64,000 nucleotides of DNA from CAVPNY01 sp963706905 (GTDB lineage Bacteria > Chloroflexota > Anaerolineae > Anaerolineales > UBA4823). Position 1 is the stretch's first letter, and every line of letters begins with the position of its first letter. The DNA lies in contig CAVPNY010000023.1 in assembly GCA_963706905.1 (NCBI GenBank), positions 248,001 to 312,000 of the forward strand. Direction: 5' to 3'. Under the pieces are notes generated by a model. It was given only the letters and a program-made list of their open reading frames with translations. It did no database searches and was not told the origin of the DNA. The position numbers were made by a program, and so were the translations under genes. Shown in pieces: positions 25,700 to 33,331 of this stretch.

Positions 25700-26656
25700 A
25701 TGATCAAGATCGGTGACTTCTCAAACCTGGCGCATGTATCGGTCAAAGCTTTGCGCCACTACGCCCGACTGGGATTATTGCAACCGGTGTGGACAGATCG
25801 CTACACTGGCTACCGCTATTACAGCCTGGAGCAGTTGCCGCGCCTGAACCGAATTCTGGCGTTGAAAGATCTGGGCTTCTCGCTGGGGCAGATTAGCGAG
25901 TTGCTGGATGCGGATCTGCCTTTTGAGCGGCTCTGCGAGCTGTTCAACCGTAAGCAGGAGGAACTCCACCTGCGCTTGCTGGATGAGCAATCTCGCCTGG
26001 ACCGGGTAGCCGAACGTCTGCGCCAGATCGAGCAGGAAGGTCGCTTACCCGACTATGAGGTGACCATTCGATCTGTCCCAGAGCTGCCGGTTGCTTCACT
26101 GCGCGCCAGGTTGCCAGCCCTGGAAGAGTTGCCTCGCCAATCTGACAAGATGCGCGCTGCCATCCAGGATTGGGTGTCTCGATCGGGACTGCGTTCGCGT
26201 GGCCAGTGGATTACTTTGCATCACGACCTGGAATACAATGTCCGTAGCCAGGATATCGAGATCGGGCTGGTGGTCGAACAACCAGGGAAGATCAGGTCCA
26301 CCAAAGCCAGCCAGGCCGTCCACTTGGGCGTGCTTCCCGCAGTCTCCACCATGGCCAGTGTGCTCCTGCCTTTGGCGATCCAACCCATCCCCGCAGCTTA
26401 CACCGCCCTTTTCACCTGGACAGAGCATCGCAGCTACCACATTGCCGGCCCGCTCCGCGTGCTTAACTCAGAAGACCCCTCCCAGAAGGAGCCTGCCAGC
26501 GCTTTCACCGAGATCCAGCTTCCCGTAGAGAGCGCCTTGGCTCGTAAACAAACTCTGTTAACCGAACTCAAACGTCAGGAGAATGATATGGAACCCAAAA
26601 TTGTCACCCTACCCGCCTTTAAAAGTGATCGGAATGCGTTACTTCGGAAAGAATGA
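25700..26656 (+). CDS. MerR-family regulator with GyrI-like effector domain
   Basis: GGGAGAG precedes ATG 25700. Residues 1-70 are a MerR winged helix (IKIGDFSNLAHVSVKALRHYARLGLL, GYRYYSLEQL, LNRILALKDLGFSLGQI). Next comes a coiled-coil dimerisation helix (75-115), then a GyrI/BmrR-type ligand-binding domain (about 118-290). This suggests activation by small amphipathic or drug-like compounds. At 26588 the frame runs straight into a second GyrI-like domain but is broken by one extra A in the run 26621-26624 and ends at 26656. The intact form would be one protein of about 448 residues with two effector domains. The upstream promoter has the MerR hallmark spacing. Confidence 0.85.
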   Translation: MIKIGDFSNLAHVSVKALRHYARLGLLQPVWTDRYTGYRYYSLEQLPRLNRILALKDLGFSLGQISELLDADLPFERLCELFNRKQEELHLRLLDEQSRLDRVAERLRQIEQEGRLPDYEVTIRSVPELPVASLRARLPALEELPRQSDKMRAAIQDWVSRSGLRSRGQWITLHHDLEYNVRSQDIEIGLVVEQPGKIRSTKASQAVHLGVLPAVSTMASVLLPLAIQPIPAAYTALFTWTEHRSYHIAGPLRVLNSEDPSQKEPASAFTEIQLPVESALARKQTLLTELKRQENDMEPKIVTLPAFKSDRNALLRKE

Positions 26657-27047
26657 GAACCAGGAGATCTCCGGCCTGTGGGGCGAGGCCAACCAGCGAA
26701 TGGGCGAGATCCGTCACGTTGCCAGCCAGAACGCTTACGGTGTGTGCATCATGCTCCCTGATGCCCCCAATGGCGAGTTCGAATACGTCGCTGGACTGGA
26801 GGTCAGTCAGGTCGCAGAAGTGCCCGATGGGATGGTCGTGCGCGAGGTGCCGGCCGCTCAATATGCGGTCTTCACTCACCTCGGATCTTTAGAGAAGTTG
26901 CCTGCCACCTATGAGTACATCTATCGCACCTGGATCCCCCAATCAGGCTATCAACTCACCGAAGGACTGGACTTCGAATTGTATAACGAAGACTTCAAGG
27001 ATTTTGCCCCAGACTCGAAGTTTTACATCTATGTGCCGATCAAATAA
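26588..27047 (+). pseudogene. Second GyrI-like effector domain, separated by a frameshift
   Basis: From 26588 the sequence MEPKIVTLPAF continues the MerR frame. After removal of one A from the run 26621-26624 it reads KVIGMRYFGKNENQEISGLW and runs on to a TAA ending at 27047. This is a complete AraC-effector/GyrI-like domain (RMGEIRHVASQNAYGV, FEYVAGLEVSQ, YNEDFKDFAPDSKFYIYVPI). Either it is the last domain of the MerR protein, or it begins at its own ATG 26588 inside a coupled transcript. Such domains bind small molecules or inhibit gyrase. It may be functional if the extra base is a sequence error. Confidence 0.7.
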
Positions 27048-27069
27048 TCGGCTGATCGGGTTCAGCTTG

Positions 27070-27094
27070 CTGGGGCGGCGCCTATGCCGCCCCA
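27070..27094. terminator. Hairpin between convergent genes
   Basis: GGGGCGGC / GCCGCCCC with a 6-base loop lies between the GyrI-like domain and the converging gene at 27082, overlapping the latter's stop codon. It lacks a T-run, so it may slow polymerase from either side rather than terminate efficiently. Confidence 0.4.
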
Positions 27095-27861
27095 ATTTGG
27101 TTCAACGCCAGATCCTCGATCTCGATCCAGGCTGGCTCCGGGTTCAGCAGTGTTCCATAGCCCAGACGTCCGTCTGGTGGTAAAGCTGCGTACTGGTTAT
27201 CCACCCAGATCACCACGCCAAGCGCCCCACCAGGGACAGCTTTTGCCTCCAGAGCTACCTTCCCATCCATATAAAAGATCACCCGATTTACGTGCCATTC
27301 CAGACGGTAAGCATGCCACTCAGTGGGATCGATAGCCAGATCAACAGCCTCCTGTTTTACAAACTTTTGGATTTGTCGCCGCATCCCACGCATCAGCGGG
27401 CGAATCAGAAGCAAAGGGGTGAACGGGATCGCCGGCAGAAAGGTCCAGGATGGCCAGGCTGGAGATTGGAAAGTTGCTGCCAGGGCGCCTTGAGCCGGCA
27501 AGTCATCCCGCAAAGACAGGTAATTCGGCGGCGCAGCGAAGAAAAACCAGGCTGCGTTGGGCAATACCGGAAAGCGCACCCCACCTCCCTGTAAAAGTGC
27601 CATCCCAAAGGGGTCATTCCACAGGCCAAATCCCCAGGTCCCAGGGATGTTTTTGTCGGAAGCGCGGGCTTTCACCGATAGGGTAAGTGGCGCATGCCAG
27701 GGAAAAGCCCGGCGTGAAGCCCGGCGGTAATCATCCAGTTGCGCCAGCCGATAACGCCCTGCTGCTCCAGGCGGGATTTCGAGCCGCCAGGCGTCAGTTT
27801 TCAATTGAATCAGTTTGGCCCCCGGCGTGGTGCTTGGGTGCAAGTCCAGGCTCATGCTCAC
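27082..27861 (-). CDS. Hypothetical protein with concanavalin-like (lectin/glucanase fold) features
   Basis: The 259-residue product has no signal peptide. Its pattern (KARASDKNIPGTWGFGLWNDPFG, then WHAYRLEWHVNRVIFYMDGKVALEA and ALGVVIWVDNQYA) resembles the beta-jellyroll of GH16/laminarinase-like domains. There WHxYxxEW and the downstream Trp-rich strand are typical, but the catalytic ExDxE motif is not seen. It may be a non-catalytic fold relative. A central hydrophobic stretch (FLPAIPFTPLLLI) could be membrane-associated. It converges with the MerR unit and diverges from the metallo-hydrolase gene. Confidence 0.6.
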   Translation of the reverse strand: MSMSLDLHPSTTPGAKLIQLKTDAWRLEIPPGAAGRYRLAQLDDYRRASRRAFPWHAPLTLSVKARASDKNIPGTWGFGLWNDPFGMALLQGGGVRFPVLPNAAWFFFAAPPNYLSLRDDLPAQGALAATFQSPAWPSWTFLPAIPFTPLLLIRPLMRGMRRQIQKFVKQEAVDLAIDPTEWHAYRLEWHVNRVIFYMDGKVALEAKAVPGGALGVVIWVDNQYAALPPDGRLGYGTLLNPEPAWIEIEDLALNQIGAA

Positions 27862-27984
27862 ATTATACCTGTGCCTTTCACCAGCCGTTTATACACACCT
27901 GCATGACTCAAAATAATCTGATCGAGGTTTTATCCTCCCCGGCAATGAAGTATAATCATGGGACGAGAGAACCTTGGAGGATGC

Positions 27985-28629
27985 ATGGAAATTGTTTGGT
28001 ACGGGCTTTCTTGCTTTCGCATCACAGAGCGTGGCATGGCGACGGTGGTCACCGACCCCTACAATCACAGCGCGGTCGGTTACGACCCCTTAAAACTGAA
28101 AGCAGAGATCGTCACTGCCAGTCACGAAGCTCCCGGACACAGCTTCGTTTCAGCGGTTAAAGGCGCTTCGCGGGTGATCACTGGCCCGGGTGAGTTTGAG
28201 ATTGGTGGCGTTTTCATCACCGGCGTCCAGACCAATGGCAAGGGCAAGCATGACGTTGCCGAGCCGCGCAACACGTTATATGTCTTCGATTACGATGGTG
28301 TCAGCGTTGCTCACCTTGGCGACTTGACCCGGGTGCCCAGCCAGACAGAGATCGAAGCCCTGGGAGAAGTACACATCGCTCTGGTGCCGGTGGGCGGCGG
28401 TGGTGGTCTTAATGCCGCTAAAGCCGCCGAGATGGTGAGCCTGCTCGAGCCCGAGATTGTCATCCCCATGCATTATCATACCCCCGGCAGTAATCTTAAG
28501 CTGGCGCCGCTGGGTAAATTCCTAAAAGAAATGGGTGTGGGAGAGATCCCTGCTGAACCTTCATTAAAAGTCTCCCGCAGCACCTTGCCTGAAGAAACGC
28601 GGGTCGTGGTGCTCGATTTCAAGCATTAA
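27985..28629 (+). CDS. MBL-fold metal-dependent hydrolase (UlaG-like)
   Basis: The ATG at 27985 has GGAGG six bases upstream. The 214-residue protein opens with MEIVWYGLSCFRI and TVVTDPYN, typical of the small metallo-beta-lactamase-like group. It has ASHEAPGHSF in place of the usual HxHxDH motif, so metal ligation is altered. Later it keeps VAHLGDLTR, LVPVGGGGGL and EIVIPMHYHTPG. It resembles the family member at 31636, but that one has the canonical motif. The substrate is unknown. It heads a run of co-directional genes through mutY and a dipeptidase. Confidence 0.82.
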   Translation: MEIVWYGLSCFRITERGMATVVTDPYNHSAVGYDPLKLKAEIVTASHEAPGHSFVSAVKGASRVITGPGEFEIGGVFITGVQTNGKGKHDVAEPRNTLYVFDYDGVSVAHLGDLTRVPSQTEIEALGEVHIALVPVGGGGGLNAAKAAEMVSLLEPEIVIPMHYHTPGSNLKLAPLGKFLKEMGVGEIPAEPSLKVSRSTLPEETRVVVLDFKH

Positions 28630-28647
28630 GCAGCCAGGAGCGCAACC

Positions 28648-28950
28648 GTGTCTGTAAAATTACTCATGTCTTGGGATATCCAGCCTGGCCGCGAGCAGGA
28701 ATATTTTGAGTTCGTGGTGCGCGAGTTCATTCCTGGGATGCAGCGCCTGGGCCTGGAACCGACGGATGCCTGGTTTACCATGTATGGAGACCACCCGCAG
28801 ATCATCGCTGGGATGCAGATTGGAAGCAAACCAGCCCTCGATCGCATCCTGGAATCGGTCGAATGGGTCGACCTTACCGAGCACTTGCTAAATTTTGTCA
28901 CGGATTTCTCCTATAAAATAGTTCCCGCCCGCAAGGGCTTCCAAATGTAA
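28648..28950 (+). CDS. Conserved hypothetical protein
   Basis: The 100-residue product starts at GTG 28648. It has a compact alpha/beta pattern (VKLLMSWDIQPGREQEYFEFVVREFI ... AGMQIGSKPALDRILES) reminiscent of dimeric ferredoxin-like barrels such as NIPSNAP or ABM proteins, which I cannot confirm. There is no signal peptide or membrane segment. Its stop codon directly abuts the TTG start of mutY, indicating coupled translation. Confidence 0.65.
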   Translation: MSVKLLMSWDIQPGREQEYFEFVVREFIPGMQRLGLEPTDAWFTMYGDHPQIIAGMQIGSKPALDRILESVEWVDLTEHLLNFVTDFSYKIVPARKGFQM

Positions 28951-30015
28951 TTGAAGATTTCAACCTCCCGCTTGCTCCAATGGTATGCGGTCAATGCCCG
29001 GCGCCTGCCCTGGCGTGACCATCCCGATCCATACGCTGTGTGGGTTTCCGAGATCATGCTCCAGCAGACCCGCGTAGAGACAGTGATTCCTTACTTCCAG
29101 CGCTGGCTGGAGCGCTTCCCGACCATTCCCGCCCTGGCTTCTGCCACTCAGCAGGATGTACTGGCAGCCTGGGAAGGTCTGGGATATTACAGCCGCGCTC
29201 GCAACCTGCACCGCGCCGCCCAGTTGATCGTCGCCAAATACCGCGGCGAGCTGCCGCGCGATTTACAGGCCTTGCGTGGCTTACCCGGTATTGGCCGGTA
29301 TACGGCTGCCGCGATTGCTTCCATCGCCTTCGGGATGGATGAACCCACTCTGGATGGAAATATCCGCCGTGTGCTGGCGCGCCTGTTCGATGTGCACATC
29401 CCGGCCCGCTCCACAGAAGGGGATGCGCTCCTTTGGGAGCTGGCTGCTGCGAGCTTGCCTCGCGGCAAGGCAGGCGACTTTAACCAGGCATTGATGGATC
29501 TCGGCGCAGCCATCTGCACCCCGCGCCAGCCCGATTGCGATCACTGTCCCCTGGCGGAGCAATGCGCTGCTTATGCCCTGGGAGTCCAGGAGCAGCGACC
29601 GGTACTACCCATCAGAGTCGCCACGCCCCACTATACTGTCACCGCCGCGGTGATCCAGCGCGATGGCAGGCTATTGATTGCCCAGCGACCAACCGAAGGA
29701 CTGTTGGGCGGCCTGTGGGAGTTCCCTGGTGGTAAGCTGCAAAACGGAGAGGATCTTGCAACCTGCCTGAAGCGCGAGATCTGTGAGGAACTGGGTGTCG
29801 AGATCGAGGTCGGAGGGCAGATCGGAGTCTACCGTCACGCCTACACCCATTTCCGGGTAACGCTACATGCGTTTGGCTGTGCCCTGAAAGCCGGCGAACC
29901 CCATAACCTGGAGCACACGGCTCTTGCCTGGGTGCCTGTCCCGGACCTGCAGAATTTCCCCATGGGCAAGCTGGACCGGTTAATCGCAAAACAATTATCA
30001 GGTGAACCATGTTGA
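28951..30015 (+). CDS. mutY: A/G-specific adenine DNA glycosylase with NUDIX domain
   Basis: The 354-residue enzyme starts at TTG 28951, directly after the previous stop. It has the Glu of SEIMLQQTRV (E34), a helix-hairpin-helix LPGIGRYTAAAI, the catalytic Asp in LDGNIRRV (D135), and the [4Fe-4S] ligands C189-x6-C196-x2-C199-x5-C205. A C-terminal NUDIX-like domain (GGLWEFPGGKLQNGE) recognises 8-oxoG. It removes adenine mispaired with oxidised guanine. Its end overlaps the start of the dipeptidase gene by 7 bases. Confidence 0.95.
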   Translation: MKISTSRLLQWYAVNARRLPWRDHPDPYAVWVSEIMLQQTRVETVIPYFQRWLERFPTIPALASATQQDVLAAWEGLGYYSRARNLHRAAQLIVAKYRGELPRDLQALRGLPGIGRYTAAAIASIAFGMDEPTLDGNIRRVLARLFDVHIPARSTEGDALLWELAAASLPRGKAGDFNQALMDLGAAICTPRQPDCDHCPLAEQCAAYALGVQEQRPVLPIRVATPHYTVTAAVIQRDGRLLIAQRPTEGLLGGLWEFPGGKLQNGEDLATCLKREICEELGVEIEVGGQIGVYRHAYTHFRVTLHAFGCALKAGEPHNLEHTALAWVPVPDLQNFPMGKLDRLIAKQLSGEPC

Positions 30016-31097
30016 TCGTGGATGCTCATCAAGACCTTGCCTGGAATATGCTGACCTTCGGGCGTGATTACAACCGCTCCGCGACAGAAACGCGCCTCCA
30101 GGAACAGGGCAGCCTTGCCCAGGCCGAGAATGGCGACACGCTCCTGGGCTGGCCGGATTACCAGCGCGGCCAGGTAGCGATGGTGTTTGCCACCCTGTTC
30201 TGCGCGCCAGAGCGCCGCCGGCTCGGCGAATGGGACACCCAGAGCTATCGCACCCCGGCTCAAGCCCGCCGCCTGTATTCCGCTCAATTGGACGCCTATC
30301 ACCGCCTGATCGAAAACCATCCGGATCATTTCCAGCTGGTTGATCGTAAATCCAGACTGGATGATGTGATTGCTCATTGGAAAAATGAGCAGCATGAAGA
30401 GCACCCGGTCGGCATGGTGATCCTCATGGAAGGTGCTGAAGGGATTCGAGAGCCAGCCGAGCTGGAGATCTGGTGGCAGCGAGGCGTGCGTCTGATCGGG
30501 CCTGCCTGGATTGGAACGCGCTTCTGCGGCGGCACACACGAGCCTGGCCCACTCACCCAGGAGGGCTTTGCTCTGCTGGAGGGCATGGCAGATTTTGGTT
30601 TTACCCTCGACCTCAGCCACATGGACGAGCAGGCCGCTCTCCAGGCTTTGGATGTCTACCCTGCGCCGATCGTCGCCTCGCATGCCAACGCGCTGGCCTT
30701 GCTGAAAAGCTCCGAGAGCAACCGCCACCTATCCGATCGGGTGCTGAACGGCCTGATCGAGCGTGACGGAATTGTTGGCCTCGTGCCGTTCAACCGATTT
30801 CTGATCGCTGGTTGGTCGCCTGAAGATGGTCGCCAGGCGGTGACCCTCGACCGGTTGGTTGCTCAAATTGATTACGTTTGCCAGCTCGCCGGCGATGCCA
30901 GGCACGCTGGCATCGGCAGTGATTTCGATGGTGGCTTCGGTCTCCAATCCGCGCCTGCTGGAATAGATACTATCGCCGATTTACAAAAGTTGAACCCTTT
31001 GCTGGCTGAAAAAGGGTATACTCAAAATGACATCGCCGCCATCCTGGGAGGCAACTGGCTCTCCCTGTTAACGCGGACATTGCCACATCAGCCATGA
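30009..31097 (+). CDS. Membrane dipeptidase (M19 family)
   Basis: The 362-residue protein carries M19 landmarks: HxD (DAHQDLAW), the bridging Glu in LMEGAEGI, metal His residues in LDLSHMDE and VASHANAL, and GIGSDFDGGFG with the catalytic Asp. The family cleaves dipeptides, including some with D-residues, using two zinc ions. There is no signal peptide, so it is probably cytosolic despite the family name. ATG 30009 overlaps the mutY stop, and its own stop overlaps the next gene, forming a tightly coupled operon. Confidence 0.9.
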   Translation: MLIVDAHQDLAWNMLTFGRDYNRSATETRLQEQGSLAQAENGDTLLGWPDYQRGQVAMVFATLFCAPERRRLGEWDTQSYRTPAQARRLYSAQLDAYHRLIENHPDHFQLVDRKSRLDDVIAHWKNEQHEEHPVGMVILMEGAEGIREPAELEIWWQRGVRLIGPAWIGTRFCGGTHEPGPLTQEGFALLEGMADFGFTLDLSHMDEQAALQALDVYPAPIVASHANALALLKSSESNRHLSDRVLNGLIERDGIVGLVPFNRFLIAGWSPEDGRQAVTLDRLVAQIDYVCQLAGDARHAGIGSDFDGGFGLQSAPAGIDTIADLQKLNPLLAEKGYTQNDIAAILGGNWLSLLTRTLPHQP

Positions 31098-31585
31098 TTT
31101 ATACTTCCTCCCCAACAGCTAACGGGCATTTCCGCCTGCGTATGGGATTAACCTTCACCCTGATTGGTTTCTTGATTTTTACCCTTGGTGCCCTCCCTGG
31201 GTTATTCGGCCTGGATCGCAGTCCTGTGATCGGTTTCGTCCAGATAGCTGTTTTCCTGGTCGGCTTGGGTATTATCTGCGTGGGTGGTTATGTCCTGATC
31301 AATGGCTTGTGGAATGGCACGCCAAAGACGATCTTGGCAGATATCGGTCTGCGCCTGGTCAGCACTGGCTATGTAATCGCCGTCGTTTGCGGCATGGCCG
31401 ATGTCTTTGGATTTGGCACCCAGGTATCCCCAGATATCCCCTACTACGGTCCAGTGCAGCAATTGGGGGTGCTGATCGGCCAGGCTGTGATTGCTCTGGG
31501 TTTTATTATACAGATCCCCTACCGGCCAGGCCACCAGAGCGCTGGTACACCTGCCGACTTGAAACATGGGAACAAACCGATCTAG
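31094..31585 (+). CDS. Hypothetical four-helix membrane protein
   Basis: The ATGA overlap with the dipeptidase stop indicates translational coupling. The 163-residue product has four hydrophobic segments, near residues 17-35, 43-67, 85-105 and 122-140. The loops are short and the tail is polar and cytoplasmic. No catalytic motif or known family is evident. The gene order dipeptidase - membrane protein - metallo-hydrolase is compact, but the functional link is unknown. Confidence 0.7.
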   Translation: MIYTSSPTANGHFRLRMGLTFTLIGFLIFTLGALPGLFGLDRSPVIGFVQIAVFLVGLGIICVGGYVLINGLWNGTPKTILADIGLRLVSTGYVIAVVCGMADVFGFGTQVSPDIPYYGPVQQLGVLIGQAVIALGFIIQIPYRPGHQSAGTPADLKHGNKPI

Positions 31586-31635
31586 AGCATCAGGGAGCCC
31601 TTTCAAAAGACTTTCCTGAAGGATTGGAGGTCAGC

Positions 31636-32319
31636 ATGAGCACCAAGGTTACCTGGTATGGACACGCCGCAATGGGCCTCGAAACCGGCGGGTATCACCT
31701 GCTTGTCGATCCATTCCTGAGTGACAACCCGGCTGCCAGTGTTACCCCAGAGCAGGTAGCTGCTGACTTTATCCTTGTCAGCCATGGGCATGGTGACCAT
31801 GTCGGCGACGCCCTCGCCATAGCCAGGCGCACCGGCGCCACTGTGATCAGCAATGCCGAGATCTCTGGCTGGTTTAGGAAGCAGGGGCTGAAGACGCACG
31901 CCCAGCATCTGGGTGGCGGCTACCGGCACCCCTTCGGCTACTTAAAACTGACCCTGGCAATCCACGGCTCCGGACTGCCCGATGGTTCCTACGGCGGCAA
32001 TCCGGCTGGCTTCTTATTGACCACGTTGGATGACAAAAAGATCTATCTGGCTTGCGATACGGGTCTTTTCGGTGATATGCGCCTGATCGGCGAAGAAGGT
32101 ATCGACCTGGCTGTCTTACCTATCGGCGATAACTACACCATGGGGCCGGATGACGCCCTGCGCGCCGTGAAGCTGATTCAGCCTCACCACATCATCCCCA
32201 TTCATTACAACACCTGGGAGTTGATCGCACAAGATCCCCATGCCTGGGCCAAACGAGTCGAAAGCGAAACCAGGGCCATTGTCCACGTTCTGCAACCTGG
32301 TGAAAGCTTCAATTTGTAG
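31636..32319 (+). CDS. UPF0173-type metal-dependent hydrolase (MBL fold)
   Basis: ATG 31636 follows GGAGG at proper distance; a longer in-frame opening overlaps the membrane protein gene and is not used. The 227-residue protein has MSTKVTWYGHAAMGLE, LLVDPFL, the full metallo-hydrolase motif SHGHGDH, DTGLFGDM and the final HIIPIHYNTW. This is the signature order of UPF0173 hydrolases. The physiological substrate is unknown. Its stop is followed by a GATCCGC/GCGGATC hairpin. Confidence 0.9.
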   Translation: MSTKVTWYGHAAMGLETGGYHLLVDPFLSDNPAASVTPEQVAADFILVSHGHGDHVGDALAIARRTGATVISNAEISGWFRKQGLKTHAQHLGGGYRHPFGYLKLTLAIHGSGLPDGSYGGNPAGFLLTTLDDKKIYLACDTGLFGDMRLIGEEGIDLAVLPIGDNYTMGPDDALRAVKLIQPHHIIPIHYNTWELIAQDPHAWAKRVESETRAIVHVLQPGESFNL

Positions 32320-32452
32320 ATCCGCCTTTCCCCTGCGGATCAACCTCCCGATTGTGTATGGTTTATTCTGTAATTTGCGGGGCAATGCCCGCAAATTACA
32401 GAAAAATTGAAACAGTTTCAACCTCCTCTAGGTATCTCTGCCTGGGGGAGGT
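32318..32452. terminator. Three consecutive hairpins after the metallo-hydrolase gene
   Basis: GATCCGC/GCGGATC (about 32319-32341), a near-perfect 15-bp palindrome with arm TCTGTAATTTGCGGG (32367-32402), and AACCTCC/GGAGGTT (about 32419-32451) followed by CCCTCTTTT. Together they should stop transcription before the oxidoreductase gene. The second is symmetric enough to work in both directions. Confidence 0.55.
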
Positions 32453-32458
32453 TTCCCT

Positions 32459-32551
32459 CTTTTATTACACAGCTGGTGATCGTTGGGATGCTGCGTGCGG
32501 GCGCAACCCGCATGCAGCATCCTCGATATCCCTTCAACTGCGCAAGTCCTA
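32459..32551. repeat. Possible decayed relative of the 92-bp MITE
   Basis: The right end AACTGCGCAAGTCCTA differs from the MITE end by one base. A poorer left end (TTACACAGCTGG) lies at the distance expected for a 93-bp element, and the core is again a long GC hairpin (GGATGCTGCGTGCGGG / CCCGCATGCAGCATCC). No target duplication remains. The core sequence differs from the three clear copies, so it would be a separate subfamily or an old insertion. Confidence 0.4.
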
Positions 32552-32602
32552 AGTTTTTTAGACGAAAGCGGTCTGATATAATTGCCCGGGACGGAGGTTG
32601 CC

Positions 32603-33241
32603 ATGTTCGAGAATATCTTCAAACGAAAGGATGATGAAAACCGGGTCCGCAGTGAAGGCCGTCTGCCGCCTGGTCAATCCTTGACCGTCAAGTTCCCGGT
32701 GCTGCATTACGGCCCGGTGCCCCGCTTTAACCCCGCCACCTGGGACCTGCGAGTATGGGGCGAGGTCGAGAAAGAAACACGCTGGACATGGGATGAATTC
32801 AATCAGCTCCCGCGCACCCGCATCTTGATGGATATCCACTGCGTGACGCGCTGGAGCAAGTTCGACACGACCTGGGAGGGCGTCTCTGTCAGAGCCTTGA
32901 TCGATCAAGGTTTGATTAAGCCGCTGCCCTCTGCCCGCTATGTGCTCCAGCACGCTGAGTACGGCTTCACCGTCAATTTGCCTCTGGAGGTTGTTCTGCA
33001 GGAGAACTTCCTTTTAGCCACTCACTTCAACGGCGAACCGATCTCCCCCGATCACGGGTACCCGCTGCGCGCCGTGATTGGTTACATTCCAGACCAGCCA
33101 GATTTAAAGACCCCTTACTTCTGGAAAGGGGCCAAGTGGCTGCGTGGCCTGCAATTCCTTGCCCAGGATCGCCCCGGTTTTTGGGAGCAAGCTGGTTACC
33201 ATAATGAAGCCGATGTCTGGAAAGAAGAGCGCTTCGACTAA
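32603..33241 (+). CDS. Sulfite oxidase-like molybdopterin-dependent oxidoreductase (YuiH-like)
   Basis: The start is ATG 32603 with GGAGG six bases upstream. The 212-residue protein contains only the molybdopterin-binding core of the sulfite oxidase family: WDLRVWGEVEKE, LMDIHCVTRWSKFDTTWEGV with the Cys that binds Mo, and HGYPLRAVIGYIPD. There is no heme domain and no Tat leader, so it should be cytoplasmic, unlike MsrP/YedY. The electron donor and substrate are unknown. Confidence 0.88.
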   Translation: MFENIFKRKDDENRVRSEGRLPPGQSLTVKFPVLHYGPVPRFNPATWDLRVWGEVEKETRWTWDEFNQLPRTRILMDIHCVTRWSKFDTTWEGVSVRALIDQGLIKPLPSARYVLQHAEYGFTVNLPLEVVLQENFLLATHFNGEPISPDHGYPLRAVIGYIPDQPDLKTPYFWKGAKWLRGLQFLAQDRPGFWEQAGYHNEADVWKEERFD

Positions 33242-33331
33242 ATCTTCCGACCCTGACCATACACAGACTTCGGATGCTGCAATCCGAAGTCTTGTTGATC
33301 CAATCCAATCTATTAACGTAAGGAGGTCTCC

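Noticed and set aside
31309..31635. Upstream extension of the UPF0173 hydrolase
   Set aside because: It overlaps the membrane protein gene and encodes nothing conserved; the family starts at MSTKVTWYGHA.
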